NCBI RefSeq assembly: GCF_010994095.1 | Contig: NZ_WJYO01000005.1 | Span: forward strand, 186,001-250,000 | DNA: 64,000 nt | Direction: 5' to 3' | DNA from: Mumia xiangluensis | GTDB taxonomy: Bacteria; Actinomycetota; Actinomycetes; Propionibacteriales; Nocardioidaceae | In this document: one piece after another, positions 17,933 through 26,853 of the stretch | How positions within the stretch are numbered: the first letter of the stretch is position 1 | Layout of the letters: each line of letters opens with the position of its first letter | Position numbers and translations under genes: made by a program | The notes under the pieces: generated by a model | What the model was told of the DNA's origin: nothing | Seen by the model: only the letters and a program-made list of their open reading frames with translations | Database searches by the model: none

Positions 17933-19666
17933 GTGCTCTGGACCCTTGCGCGGACCTACCTGCGTCCCTATCGAGGCGCGATCTCGGTCGTCATCGTCTT
18001 CCAGCTGATCTCGACGCTGGCCACCCTCTACCTTCCCGGCCTGAACGCCGACATCATCGACGAGGGCATCGTCAACGGGGACACGGACTACATCCTGCGC
18101 GTCGGCGGAGTCATGCTGCTCGTCACCTGCCTCCAGGCCGTGTGCTCGATCATCGCCGTCTACTACGGCGCCCGTACGTCGATGGCGTTCGGCCGCGACC
18201 TGCGTGCGGCGGTCTTCGCGAAGGTCGAGACGTTCGCCGCGGCCGAGGTCACGCGGTTCGGGCCCCCGACGCTCATCACGCGCAGCACCAACGACGTCCA
18301 GCAGATCCAGCTGATCGCGTTCATGGTCTTCGTGATCCTGGTCGCCGCGCCGATCATGTGCGTCGGTGGCATCGTGATGGCGCTGCGGCAGGACGTCGGC
18401 CTGTCCTGGCTGATCGCCGTCGTGATCCCGGTGCTGGCGGTCTCCGTCGGCTTCATTATCTCCCGCATGCGCCCGTACTTCCGGCAGATGCAGGACAAGA
18501 TCGACGCCATCAACCGGGTGCTGCGCGAGCAGATCATGGGCATCCAGGTGATCCGCGCCTTCGTGAAGGGCGACTTCGAGCGCAACCGGTTCGAGGTCGC
18601 CAACCACGAGTACCGCGACGTCGCCATCAAGGCGGGCCAGTGGATGTCGCTGATGTTCCCGACCGTCATGCTCGTGATGAACGCCTCCAGCGTCGCCGTC
18701 CTCTGGTTCGGCGGGCACCGCGTCGGCGACGGGACCCTCGAGGTCGGGACGCTCACCGCGTACCTGACGTATCTCGTGCAGATCCTGATGTCGGTCATGA
18801 TGGCGACCTTCATGTTCGTGATGCTGCCCCGCGCCGAGGTCTCCGCCGAGCGCATCCAGGAGGTCCTCGACGTCGAGCCGAGCGTGCTCACCGCACCCGG
18901 TGCCGTCGCGGAGCCGGTTCGCGCCGGGCGTGTCGATCTCGAGGGTGTGTCGTTCAGCTACCCGGACGCCGAGGAGCCGGTCCTCTGCGACGTCGACCTG
19001 GTCGCGAGACCGGGGGAGACCACCGCGATCATCGGCTCGACCGGCAGCGGCAAGTCCACCCTCCTCAACCTCATCCCGCGCCTGTTCGACGCCACGTCGG
19101 GCCGCGTGCTGGTCGACGGCGTCGACGTCCGGGACCGTGCGCTCCCGCAGGTGTGGGGCGCGATGGGGCTCGTACCCCAGAAGGCGTTCCTGTTCTCCGG
19201 CACGGTTGCCACGAACCTCCGGATGGGCGATCCCGAGGCGACCGACGACCAGCTCTGGGAGGCCCTCGAGATCGCGCAGGCGCGTGACTTCGTCGAGGCG
19301 ATGCCCGAGGGGCTCGACGCCCCGATCGCGCAGGGCGGCACCAACGTGTCCGGCGGCCAGCGCCAGCGCCTCGCGATCGCGCGCGCGGTCGTGAACCGCC
19401 CGCTCGTCTACCTCTTCGACGACTCGTTCTCCGCGCTCGACTTCGCCACCGACGTCGCGCTGCGGCGGGCCTTGCGCCCGGTCACGGCCGAGGCCGCGGT
19501 GATCGTGGTGGCCCAGCGCGTCAGCACCATCCGCGACGCGGACCGCATCGTCGTCCTCGACGACGGCCGCGTCGTCGGGACGGGGACGCACTCCGACCTG
19601 ATGGACACGTGCGAGACGTACCGCGAGATCGTTCTTTCTCAGCTGACCGAGCAGGAGGCGGCATGA
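17933..19666 (+). CDS. ABC exporter half-transporter with degenerate ATP site
   Basis: This 577-residue half-transporter has six transmembrane helices (residues about 15-310) and an ATPase domain with Walker A GSTGSGKST (368-376) and signature VSGGQRQRL. The catalytic Glu after Walker B is Asp497 (LFDDSFSALD) and the switch His is Gln528 (VVAQRVS). This pair of changes marks the non-hydrolysing site of heterodimeric exporters such as TM287/288 or BmrCD. The GTG start follows AGGTAACG-like sequence after a 74-bp gap from gntP. Its stop overlaps the partner gene. The substrate, a drug or lipid, is not predictable. Confidence 0.92.
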   Translation: MLWTLARTYLRPYRGAISVVIVFQLISTLATLYLPGLNADIIDEGIVNGDTDYILRVGGVMLLVTCLQAVCSIIAVYYGARTSMAFGRDLRAAVFAKVETFAAAEVTRFGPPTLITRSTNDVQQIQLIAFMVFVILVAAPIMCVGGIVMALRQDVGLSWLIAVVIPVLAVSVGFIISRMRPYFRQMQDKIDAINRVLREQIMGIQVIRAFVKGDFERNRFEVANHEYRDVAIKAGQWMSLMFPTVMLVMNASSVAVLWFGGHRVGDGTLEVGTLTAYLTYLVQILMSVMMATFMFVMLPRAEVSAERIQEVLDVEPSVLTAPGAVAEPVRAGRVDLEGVSFSYPDAEEPVLCDVDLVARPGETTAIIGSTGSGKSTLLNLIPRLFDATSGRVLVDGVDVRDRALPQVWGAMGLVPQKAFLFSGTVATNLRMGDPEATDDQLWEALEIAQARDFVEAMPEGLDAPIAQGGTNVSGGQRQRLAIARAVVNRPLVYLFDDSFSALDFATDVALRRALRPVTAEAAVIVVAQRVSTIRDADRIVVLDDGRVVGTGTHSDLMDTCETYREIVLSQLTEQEAA

Positions 19667-21579
19667 GCGGCCGCGGCCCTGGCCCGATGATGGGCATGGC
19701 GGCGCCCCAGCGGGCGAAGTCCTTCAAGGCGTCCGTCCGCCGTCTGATGGGGACGCTGGTCCGCGACCGGACGAGCGTGGCGGCGATCCTCGTGCTCGCC
19801 GTCATCGGCGTCGGTCTCAGCGTGATCGGTCCCCGGGTCCTCGGGCACGCCACCGACATCGTGTTCGAGGGCTTCGTCGCGAGCCAGCTCCCGCCCGGCG
19901 AGTCCAAGGCGGAGGCGGTCGCCGGACTGCGGGCCCAGGGCGAGGACCGCGTCGCCGACATGGTCGCCGCGATGGACCTCCAGCCCGGCCAGGGCATCGA
20001 CTTCAACGCCCTCGGGTGGGTCCTGCTCGGCGTCCTCGGGCTGTACGTCCTGTCGTCGCTGTTCATGTGGCTGCAGGGGATCCTGACCACGCGGCTGGTC
20101 CAGCGGACGGTCGCGGACATGCGCAGCGAGGTCGAGGACAAGATCGGCCGGCTCCCGCTGTCGTACTTCGACTCCCGTTCCCGCGGCGAGATCCTGTCCC
20201 GGGTCACCAACGACCTCGACAACATCGCGCAGTCGCTCCAGCAGACGATCAGCCAGCTCCTCGTCTCGCTGCTGACGGTGATCGGGGTCCTGGTGATGAT
20301 GGTGACGATCTCACCGCTGCTGACCCTGGTCGCGCTGATCACGATCCCGATCGCCGTCGCCATCACGGGTGCTGTCGCGAAGCGGTCGCAGCCGCAATTC
20401 GTCGCGCAGTGGGCAGCGACGGGGCAGCTCAACGGTCACATCGAGGAGAACTTCACCGCGCACGAGGTCGTCAAGGTCTTCGGTCGCCAGGAGAAGGCCC
20501 GCGCCGACTTCGACGCCGCCAACGCGGACGTGTACGACGCGGGGTTCCGGGCGCAGTTCGTCTCCGGGATCATCCAGCCGGTGATGATGTTCGTCTCGAA
20601 CGTCAACTACGTGGCGGTGGCGGTGATCGGCGCGGTCCGCGTCGGGACGGGCGCGATCTCGGTCGGCGACGTCCAGGCGTTCATCCAGTACTCCCGCCAG
20701 TTCACCCAACCCCTCACGCAGGTCGCGTCGATGATCAACCTGCTCCAGTCCGGGGTCGCGTCCGCCGAGCGCGTCTTCGAGCTGCTGGACGAGACCGAGG
20801 AGATCCCGGATCCGCCGGACGCGCTCGCCCCGGCGATCGTGCGCGGACGGGTCGCGTTCGAGGACGTGTCGTTCTCGTACGACCCCGACAAGCCGCTGAT
20901 CGAGCACCTCGACCTCGTCGCGGAGCCCGGGCAGACCGTCGCCATCGTCGGCCCCACGGGGGCGGGCAAGACGACGCTCACGAACCTCGCCCTGCGCTTC
21001 TACGACGTCGACGAGGGCCGGATCACCCTCGACGGGGTCGACGTGCGTGCGATGGACCGCGACGTGCTGCGCGACAACTTCGGGGTCGTGCTGCAGGACG
21101 CGTGGGTCTTCCGCGGCACCATCCGCGAGAACATCGCCTACGGTGCCGACGGAGCGTCGGAGGAGCAGATCGTCGCCGCGGCTCAGGCGGCGTACGTGGA
21201 CCACTTCGTCCGTACGCTGCCCGATGGGTACGACACGGTGATCGACGACGACGGCGGCAACCTCAGCGCGGGCCAGCGCCAGCTGCTGACGATCGCGCGC
21301 GCGTTCCTCGCGGATCCGTCGATCCTCGTCCTCGACGAGGCGACCAGCTCCGTCGACACGCGGACGGAGGCACTGGTCCAGAAGGCGATGGCCGAGCTCC
21401 GCGCCGGTCGTACGAGCTTCGTCATCGCCCACCGGCTCTCCACCATCCGCGACGCCAGCCGCATCGTGGTGATGGAGAGCGGCCGGATCGTGGAGCAGGG
21501 CACCCACGACGGCCTGATCGCCGCCGACGGCGCGTACGCGCGGCTGTACCAGGCGCAGTTCGCCGGCGCCGGGGTCTGA
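19663..21579 (+). CDS. ABC exporter half-transporter with canonical ATP site (partner)
   Basis: This 638-residue partner has a Met/Gly/Pro-rich cytosolic start, an unusually long extracytoplasmic loop between helices 1 and 2 (about residues 66-120), and a complete ATPase domain: Walker A GPTGAGKTT at 430, signature LSAGQRQLL, catalytic Glu559 in LDEATSSVD and switch His590 in IAHRLS. Together with the preceding protein it should form a heterodimer with one active and one degenerate site. ATG 19663 overlaps the previous stop and follows GGAGG. A 12-bp hairpin lies downstream. Confidence 0.93.
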   Translation: MSGRGPGPMMGMAAPQRAKSFKASVRRLMGTLVRDRTSVAAILVLAVIGVGLSVIGPRVLGHATDIVFEGFVASQLPPGESKAEAVAGLRAQGEDRVADMVAAMDLQPGQGIDFNALGWVLLGVLGLYVLSSLFMWLQGILTTRLVQRTVADMRSEVEDKIGRLPLSYFDSRSRGEILSRVTNDLDNIAQSLQQTISQLLVSLLTVIGVLVMMVTISPLLTLVALITIPIAVAITGAVAKRSQPQFVAQWAATGQLNGHIEENFTAHEVVKVFGRQEKARADFDAANADVYDAGFRAQFVSGIIQPVMMFVSNVNYVAVAVIGAVRVGTGAISVGDVQAFIQYSRQFTQPLTQVASMINLLQSGVASAERVFELLDETEEIPDPPDALAPAIVRGRVAFEDVSFSYDPDKPLIEHLDLVAEPGQTVAIVGPTGAGKTTLTNLALRFYDVDEGRITLDGVDVRAMDRDVLRDNFGVVLQDAWVFRGTIRENIAYGADGASEEQIVAAAQAAYVDHFVRTLPDGYDTVIDDDGGNLSAGQRQLLTIARAFLADPSILVLDEATSSVDTRTEALVQKAMAELRAGRTSFVIAHRLSTIRDASRIVVMESGRIVEQGTHDGLIAADGAYARLYQAQFAGAGV

Positions 21580-21607
21580 GCCCGCCGCCGCCCCGCGTCG
21601 GTGCCCC

Positions 21608-21684
21608 AGCGTCCACCGCGCCGGCGTCGGTGGACGCTGAGCCACCGCCGTACGGCGTCGGTGGACGCTGAGCCACCGCCGTAC
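21608..21684. terminator. Hairpin terminator with a duplicated 31-bp unit
   Basis: CAGCGTCCACCG (21608-21619) pairs perfectly with CGGTGGACGCTG (21628-21639) across an 8-nt loop. The right arm is part of a 31-bp segment beginning GGCGTCGGTGGACGCTG that occurs twice in tandem (21623-21653 and 21654-21684), so the left arm could also pair with the second copy. It lies between the convergent ABC and HIT genes. Confidence 0.65.
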
Positions 21685-21691
21685 GACGAGC

Positions 21692-22135
21692 TCAGCCGGC
21701 CGAAGACACGTCGGCCGGGACGTGGTCGCCGTGCCCGAGCGCCGTGAGGCGGGCGCGCAGGCGCTCGGCCGCCTCGTCGAGCGCCTCCGGCGACGGGTCC
21801 GGGTCGACGGCGGCGAAGCTGAAGTCGTCGAGGCCCCACACCGGCCACACGTGGACGTGCAGGTGCGGGACCTCGAAGCCGGCGACCATCGTGCCGACCC
21901 GCGGGCTGTCCCACTCCGCCTGCTGGGCGGCGCCGATCCGCTTGGCGACCGCGGTCAGCCGCGCCAGGAGGGCGTCGTCGGCGTCGATCCAGTGGTCGAT
22001 CTCGGCGCGGGGGACGACCAGCGTGTGGCCCGGCCGGATCGGCCCGATGCTGAGGAACGCGACCACCTCGTCGTCCGCCCAGACGAAGCGACCCGGGATC
22101 TCGCCGGCGATGATCTTCGTGAAGAGCGTGCTCAT
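21692..22135 (-). CDS. HIT family hydrolase
   Basis: This 147-residue protein has the histidine triad HLHVHVW (His91, His93, His95) that gives the family its nucleotidyl hydrolase/transferase activity on AMP-linked substrates. The N-terminal FTKIIAGEIPGRFVWADDE and RPGHTLVVPR are typical Hint/HIT segments. The C-terminal 35 residues are charged and less conserved. It faces the ABC operon tail to tail and is divergent from rpsP. The natural substrate is unknown. Confidence 0.92.
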   Translation of the reverse strand: MSTLFTKIIAGEIPGRFVWADDEVVAFLSIGPIRPGHTLVVPRAEIDHWIDADDALLARLTAVAKRIGAAQQAEWDSPRVGTMVAGFEVPHLHVHVWPVWGLDDFSFAAVDPDPSPEALDEAAERLRARLTALGHGDHVPADVSSAG

Positions 22136-22191
22136 GGACCAGAGTCTGCCGTACGCCGCCGCGCCCGCCGACTCGCGCTGACCAGCGCGAG

Positions 22192-22221
22192 TTGGAGGCC
22201 TTCAGCACGGTCTGGCACAAT
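22192..22221 (+). promoter_or_regulatory. Candidate promoter of the rpsP operon
   Basis: TTGGAG (22192-22197) and CACAAT (22216-22221) are separated by 18 nt, a sensible housekeeping sigma-factor promoter. It would start transcription near 22228, giving a leader of about 120 nt before rpsP. I see no recognisable attenuator in that leader. Confidence 0.5.
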
Positions 22222-22351
22222 GGGATGTCGATTCCGTCTCGCGTCCGAACCCTCTCATTCGTTCGCGTCCGGATCCGCGATCAGGTGGCCCGTTCCCCAC
22301 ACGGTGCCCGCTGGATCACCACACCACGTTCATTGAGGAGACACCACACCC

Positions 22352-22804
22352 GTGGCCGTCAAGATTCGCCTGAAGCGGATGGGCAAGATCCGCACGCCGT
22401 TCTACCGAGTTGTCGTCGCCGACGCACGCACCAAGCGTGACGGTCGCGTCATCGAGGAGATCGGCACCTACAACCCCAAGGCCGAGCCGTCGATCATCAA
22501 GATCGACTCCGAGCGCGCCCAGTACTGGCTCGGCGTCGGCGCCCAGCCCAGCGAGGCCGTCACCGCGCTGCTGAAGCTCACCGGTGACTACCAGGCATCG
22601 AAGGGCGAGAAGGCCGAGTCGACCGTCAAGGTCGCCGAGCCGAAGCGCGACAAGGCCGAGCTCTTCAACGAGGCGCTCAAGGCCGTCCACAACGCGCCCG
22701 CCACCGAGGCCGTCACCAAGAAGGCCCCGGCCAAGAAGGCCGCCAAGGCCGAGGAGCCGGCTGCCGACGAGTCGGCCGAGGCGCCCGCGTCCACGGAGGC
22801 CTGA
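22352..22804 (+). CDS. rpsP: 30S ribosomal protein S16
   Basis: The first 85 residues or so are a standard S16 ([20 protein letters not shown], then [10 protein letters not shown]), a primary 16S rRNA-binding protein of the small subunit. The chain continues to 150 residues with an Ala/Lys/Glu-rich tail, a frequent actinobacterial extension. It starts with GTG at 22352, preceded by GAGGAGAC. It opens the rpsP-khpA-rimM-trmD operon. Confidence 0.97.
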   Translation: MAVKIRLKRMGKIRTPFYRVVVADARTKRDGRVIEEIGTYNPKAEPSIIKIDSERAQYWLGVGAQPSEAVTALLKLTGDYQASKGEKAESTVKVAEPKRDKAELFNEALKAVHNAPATEAVTKKAPAKKAAKAEEPAADESAEAPASTEA

Positions 22805-22809
22805 GCACC

Positions 22810-23055
22810 GTGATGGTCGCCGAAGTCATCGAGCACCTGGTCGGCGGCATCGTCGACCACCCCGACGACGTCGACGTCAACGCGAAGCAGCTGCGACGGG
22901 GTCTGCTCTTCGAGGTCCGGGTCCACCCCGACGACCTCGGCAAGGTGATCGGGCGCCAGGGCCGTACGGCTTCGGCCATCCGTACCGTCGCCGGCGCGAT
23001 CGCCGGCAAGGGCGGGGCCCGCATCGACTTCGTCGACGTCGACCGGCGTCGCTGA
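22810..23055 (+). CDS. khpA: KH-domain RNA-binding protein KhpA
   Basis: This 81-residue single KH domain has the GxxG loop as GRQG (residues 48-51) in KVIGRQGRTASAIR. KhpA-type proteins bind RNA, often paired with KhpB/EloR, and influence ribosome maturation and cell elongation. It is always found next to rpsP in this phylum, as here (5-nt gap). It starts at GTG 22810, with ATG 22813 as an alternative. Confidence 0.93.
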   Translation: MMVAEVIEHLVGGIVDHPDDVDVNAKQLRRGLLFEVRVHPDDLGKVIGRQGRTASAIRTVAGAIAGKGGARIDFVDVDRRR

Positions 23056-23059
23056 GCCG

Positions 23060-23635
23060 GTGGAGATCGTCGTCGGCCGAATCGGCCGGGCGCACGGGAT
23101 CCGCGGCGAGGTCAGCATCGACCTGATGACCGACGAGCCCGAGAGGCGTTTCGCCTCGGGCTCGTCGGTCGTCGTCGTTCCGAAGGATCCGAGCTCCGCC
23201 GGCGCAGGCTCTGCCACGTCGGCGCGCGGCCGCGCCACGCTCACCATCCGAGCCACTCGTCCCCACCAGGGGCGCCTCCTCGTCACCTTCGCCGAGGTCC
23301 CCGACCGCACGGCCGCGGAGGCCCTGCGCGGGTCCCGGATCGTCGTCGACGTCGACCCCGCGGATCGACCCGACGATCCCGAGGAGTTCTACGACCACCA
23401 GCTCGAGGGACTGAAGGTCGTGTCAGACGGGGTCGAGCGCGGCACGGTCCGCGCGGTGCTCCACCTTCCCGTCCAGGACGTCCTGGCGGTCGAGCGTGTC
23501 GACGGCACCGAGGTCCTCGTGCCGTTCGTGTCCGCTCTGGTCCCCGAGGTCGACCTCGCCGCCGGCCTCGTGCACGTCGCCGACGTTGCCGGCCTGCTCG
23601 ACCCGGAGCAGGCCGAGGACGCCGGGCCGACCTGA
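23060..23635 (+). CDS. rimM: Ribosome maturation factor RimM
   Basis: This 191-residue protein begins [18 protein letters not shown], the RimM signature, and ends with a PRC-barrel domain ([13 protein letters not shown], then VLVPFV). RimM binds S19 and helps 30S head maturation. An insertion of about 20 residues follows the first beta-barrel strand pair ([15 protein letters not shown]). GTG 23060 is 4 nt after khpA; the TGA overlaps trmD by one base (TGATG). Confidence 0.95.
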   Translation: MEIVVGRIGRAHGIRGEVSIDLMTDEPERRFASGSSVVVVPKDPSSAGAGSATSARGRATLTIRATRPHQGRLLVTFAEVPDRTAAEALRGSRIVVDVDPADRPDDPEEFYDHQLEGLKVVSDGVERGTVRAVLHLPVQDVLAVERVDGTEVLVPFVSALVPEVDLAAGLVHVADVAGLLDPEQAEDAGPT

Positions 23636-24351
23636 TGCGCATCGACGTCGTCACGATCTTCCCCGACTACCTCGCGCCGATGGCGCTGTCCCTGCCGGGC
23701 AAGGCACGGCAGCGCGGTCTCCTCGACCTGCGCGTGCACGACCTGAGGGAGTACACCTACGACCGCCACCGCACGGTCGACGACACCCCGTACGGCGGTG
23801 GTGCCGGCATGGTCATGCGTCCGGAGCCCTGGGGCGAGGCTCTCGACGGGCTGCTCGCCGCCGGGAGCGCCGGGGACGCACCCGCTGCGACACCGCGGCT
23901 TCTCGTGCCGACACCGTCGGGTCGCCGGTTCTCGCAGGCCGACGCAGCACGTCTCGCCGGTGAGCCGTGGCTGGCGTTCGCGTGCGGCCGCTACGAGGGC
24001 ATCGACCAGCGCGTCATCGACTGGGCGTCCGAGCGGATGCCCGTCGAGGAGGTGTCGCTGGGCGACTTCGTCCTCAACGGCGGAGAGGTTGCCGCGCTCG
24101 CGGTGATCGAGGCGGTGATCAGGCTTCTTCCCGGATTCATGGGCAACCCGGAGTCGCTGGCGGAGGAGTCCCACGGCGCCGACGGCCTCCTCGAGTACCC
24201 CGTCTACACCAAGCCCGCCCTCTGGCGCGACCACGAGGTCCCGCCGATCCTGCTCTCCGGCGACCACGGCCGGATCGCTGCCTGGCGGCGTCAGCAGGCG
24301 GTCGAGCGTACGACGCAGCGTCGGCCCGACCTGCTCGCCGACGGCGACTGA
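23635..24351 (+). CDS. trmD: tRNA (guanine-N1)-methyltransferase TrmD
   Basis: This 238-residue SPOUT-class enzyme makes m1G37 in tRNA. Motifs include [14 protein letters not shown], the knot/SAM site [25 protein letters not shown], and [11 protein letters not shown]. Its length is normal. Translation is coupled to rimM by TGATG. Only 3 nt separate its stop from that of the convergent LuxR gene, so there is no room for a terminator between them. In most actinobacteria rplS follows directly; here a regulator gene intervenes. Confidence 0.97.
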   Translation: MRIDVVTIFPDYLAPMALSLPGKARQRGLLDLRVHDLREYTYDRHRTVDDTPYGGGAGMVMRPEPWGEALDGLLAAGSAGDAPAATPRLLVPTPSGRRFSQADAARLAGEPWLAFACGRYEGIDQRVIDWASERMPVEEVSLGDFVLNGGEVAALAVIEAVIRLLPGFMGNPESLAEESHGADGLLEYPVYTKPALWRDHEVPPILLSGDHGRIAAWRRQQAVERTTQRRPDLLADGD

Positions 24352-24354
24352 CGC

Positions 24355-25194
24355 CTACCTCAGGATGGACGTGAGTCCGGGGTCGGCCGAGGGATCGGCC
24401 GCTCCCGTCGTACGCGCAGCGGGTGCGGGCTCGACCTCGGGCGTCTCCACGATCAACCCGCGCCGGTAGGCCAGCTGGAGCGCGGCGACGCGGTCGCTCA
24501 CGCCGAGCTTGCGGTAGACGTTCTCGAGGTGCTTGTGCACCGTGCGGGCCGAGATCCCGAGGCTGCGGCCGATCGACTCCGCCGTACGGCTCTCCGCGAG
24601 CATCGCGACGATCGTGCGCTCGCGCGGGGTGAGGCCGATGTCCTCGAGGGTCGGCCCGGTCTGCACGGGCACGGCCTCCCGCAGGAGCAGGTGCCGGTCG
24701 AGCCCGCGGATCAGGGGAAGTGTCGCGCTCGCCCGCAGCGGCGCCCAGTGCGGGAACGCGTCGTCGCGGACCAGGACGTACGCCTCCAGGCCCGTCTGTG
24801 CGTCGTTGCGCAGCGGGAGGACGAGCTGGTGCAGCCCCACGCCGACCGAGTGCATCAGGCTGACCAGGGGAGTGGGGAGCGATCGCGCGCTCTCACCGGG
24901 TCGGAGCAGGACCTCGGGATCGAGCGACCGCGTGGACCGGTAGTGCGCGACGAGCGGGTGCGACTCGATGATCGTCCGCTGGCCGTACGGCCAGCGCTGC
25001 GTGTCGAACGCGATGTCGCGCGGGAAGGTCTGCAGTGTGATGGTGTCGGTGGACGCCGCGATGACGACGCGGGCGCCGCCGTCGGCGCCGAAGTCGGAGA
25101 GGAGCTGGTCGGTCAGGCACTGCCGGGCCGCACCGACGTCGTCGAGCGCGAGCAGGTCGGCTGCGACGTCGATCCACCCTGCGGAGTCCGCCAT
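24355..25194 (-). CDS. LuxR-type HTH transcriptional regulator
   Basis: This 279-residue protein has a C-terminal LuxR/NarL helix-turn-helix (about residues 197-258: LTPRERTIVAMLAE, then ISARTVHKHLENVYRKLG) and an N-terminal region of about 190 residues that could be a GAF-like sensor but shows no receiver Asp. It is followed by a short Pro/Ala-rich tail. ATG 25194 is preceded by AGGGA at suitable distance. No kinase gene accompanies it, and it is inserted between trmD and rplS. The target genes are unknown. Confidence 0.87.
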   Translation of the reverse strand: MADSAGWIDVAADLLALDDVGAARQCLTDQLLSDFGADGGARVVIAASTDTITLQTFPRDIAFDTQRWPYGQRTIIESHPLVAHYRSTRSLDPEVLLRPGESARSLPTPLVSLMHSVGVGLHQLVLPLRNDAQTGLEAYVLVRDDAFPHWAPLRASATLPLIRGLDRHLLLREAVPVQTGPTLEDIGLTPRERTIVAMLAESRTAESIGRSLGISARTVHKHLENVYRKLGVSDRVAALQLAYRRGLIVETPEVEPAPAARTTGAADPSADPGLTSILR

Positions 25195-25644
25195 CGCGTC
25201 CCTGTTCTCTCGAGGTCCTGACGGCGAGCGTACCGAAGCACGCGCGGCAGCAGTGCATTTCGTGAGACGGCACGCCCGCGGATTCCCCGGGTGGTCCCGG
25301 ACGAGCCCCATGAGACACCTCGGGCTCGCGTGTCACGGCCAGGTCCGGTGCGTACGTACGACTACGTATTCAGCGCGACGGTGCCGCGGATCTAGCCTCA
25401 GGTGTGGGTCCAGCACCGTGCCGACGCCGTCTGCGGGGGTGAAGTCGTCGGGACGGTGCTGGACCCCGATTGCCGATTAACGGCGGCGTGGCCCGGTATG
25501 GCAGACTAGGACGTCGGTGCTGGACTCTGCTGCCACAGGGGCCTCGAGTCGTCTGACGCGTCATCGACGCGTCGCAGCACCGCTCCGAGCATTCACCCCG
25601 CACTGTTCGTGGGTGACCTGTGGCACCGACGAGGAAGAGATGAG
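25195..25644. other. 450-bp intergenic region upstream of rplS with long hairpin
   Basis: This gap separates the LuxR gene from rplS. I see no protein gene in it. At 25406-25466 a hairpin has arms GGGTCCAGCACCGT and ACGGTGCTGGACCC (14 perfect pairs), one mismatch, then six more pairs CCGACG/CGTCGG and a 19-nt loop. A partial third copy of the arm (CGGTGCTGGAC) follows at 25515. The left 200 bp probably hold the LuxR promoter; the right part holds the rplS promoter and leader. Confidence 0.6.
25477..25507 (+). promoter_or_regulatory. Weak candidate promoter for rplS
   Basis: TTAACG (25477-25482) and CAGACT (25502-25507) with a 19-nt spacer are the best pair I can see just after the hairpin. 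The spacing is long, so the assignment is tentative. It would give a leader of about 130 nt. Confidence 0.3.
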
Positions 25645-25995
25645 ATGACCAACGTAGTCGATGCCGTCGCGAGCCAGTCGCTCCGTGACGACGTGCCCGA
25701 GTTCCGCGCCGGTGACACCCTCAAGGTTCACGTCAAGGTGATCGAGGGCAACCGCTCCCGCGTCCAGGTGTTCCAGGGTGTCGCACTGCGCATCCAGGGG
25801 TCGGGCGTCGGCCGCACCTTCACCGTCCGCAAGGTCAGCTTCGGTGTCGGTGTCGAGCGCACCTTCCCGCTGCACACCCCGATCATCGAGAAGATCGAGG
25901 TCATGACGCGCGGCGACGTGCGCCGCGCCAAGCTGTACTACCTCCGCAACCTGCGCGGCAAGGCCGCCAAGATCAAGGAGAAGCGCGAGGTCTGA
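25645..25995 (+). CDS. rplS: 50S ribosomal protein L19
   Basis: This 116-residue L19 has the family core [48 protein letters not shown] and the C-terminal [17 protein letters not shown]. It sits at the 30S-50S interface. ATG 25645 follows GAGGAAGAG; an upstream in-frame ATG at 25609 is rejected as it lacks a ribosome site and would add a non-family N-terminus. Confidence 0.97.
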   Translation: MTNVVDAVASQSLRDDVPEFRAGDTLKVHVKVIEGNRSRVQVFQGVALRIQGSGVGRTFTVRKVSFGVGVERTFPLHTPIIEKIEVMTRGDVRRAKLYYLRNLRGKAAKIKEKREV

Positions 25996-26015
25996 GCAGT
26001 CTCGGGGGGGAGACT

Positions 26016-26795
26016 GTGACGACGCGTGACGGCGGGCCGGAACACGGCCGCGCCGACGAACCACCGGGCACGCACCGGGCACCTCGTACGACGGGGGGCC
26101 CGGTGCGTCCTCGTCTGCAGGCGCCTGCCCGCGGCAAGCGGGCGATCCCGCTGTGGATGGAGGTCGTCGCCCTCCTGATGGTGGCCCTCGTGCTGTCGTT
26201 GCTCGTGAAGTCGCTCTTCCTCCAGACGTTCTACGTGCCGTCGGAGTCGATGGAGCCGACGCTGACCGGTCACGCGCAGGGCGCCAAGGACCGGATCGTC
26301 GTCCAGAAGGTGTCCTACTGGGGTCGCGACCCGAACCGCGGCGAGGTCGTCGTCTTCGAGGACCCGGGCGGCTGGCTCCGCGCCGGCGAGGTCCAGGAGT
26401 CGAGCAACGCCGCCCAGAAGCTGCTGTCGTCCGCCGGGTTGTTCCCGTCGGGCGGCCACCTGGTGAAGCGCGTGATCGGCGTGGGCGGCGACACCGTGAA
26501 GTGCTGCGACACGTCCGGCCGGATCGAGGTCAACGGCGTCGCGATCGAAGAGCCGTACGTCAAGGACGAGGCCGCCACCGCCAGGTCGCCGTTCTCGGTG
26601 GTGGTTCCTGAGGGCTACCTGTGGGTGATGGGTGACAACCGCGGCAACTCCGCCGACTCCCGAGCCCACATCGACGGCGCCGGAGGGGGCTTCGTGCCGA
26701 CCGGCAACGTCGTCGGCAAGGTGGCCTTCGTGGTGTGGCCGTGGAAGGACCGCGCGGTGCTGCACGACCCGCAGTCGTTCTCGTCGCTCGACTGA
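26016..26795 (+). CDS. lepB: Signal peptidase I (first of two)
   Basis: This 259-residue membrane protease removes signal peptides after Sec or Tat export. A cytosolic Arg/Pro-rich stretch of about 48 residues leads into one transmembrane helix (VVALLMVALVLSLLVKSLFL). The catalytic Ser78 is in PSESMEPT and the Lys151 general base in LVKRVIGVGGD; the GDNR box is MGDNRGNSADSR. GTG 26016 follows GGGGGGAG and is 20 nt after rplS, so the two are probably cotranscribed. A paralogue follows immediately. Confidence 0.95.
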   Translation: MTTRDGGPEHGRADEPPGTHRAPRTTGGPVRPRLQAPARGKRAIPLWMEVVALLMVALVLSLLVKSLFLQTFYVPSESMEPTLTGHAQGAKDRIVVQKVSYWGRDPNRGEVVVFEDPGGWLRAGEVQESSNAAQKLLSSAGLFPSGGHLVKRVIGVGGDTVKCCDTSGRIEVNGVAIEEPYVKDEAATARSPFSVVVPEGYLWVMGDNRGNSADSRAHIDGAGGGFVPTGNVVGKVAFVVWPWKDRAVLHDPQSFSSLD

Positions 26796-26841
26796 TTCCT
26801 GCGGTCTCTGCCGCGCGCGTCGGGGGTGTGGGAGGCGGGGC

Positions 26842-26853
26842 TAGGCTGTCTGC
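26842..26853 (+). promoter_or_regulatory. Leaderless-type promoter of the second lepB
   Basis: TAGGCT (26842-26847) ends 6 nt before the GTG at 26854. That is the spacing of actinobacterial leaderless promoters, where transcription begins at or beside the start codon. No ribosome-binding sequence precedes this GTG, which agrees. Confidence 0.5.

Noticed and set aside
16910-19591. Long minus-strand open frame (893 codons)
   Set aside because: It lies antisense to gntP and the first ABC gene, is full of His/Arg/Asp runs, and has no domain; it is a shadow of high-GC coding DNA.
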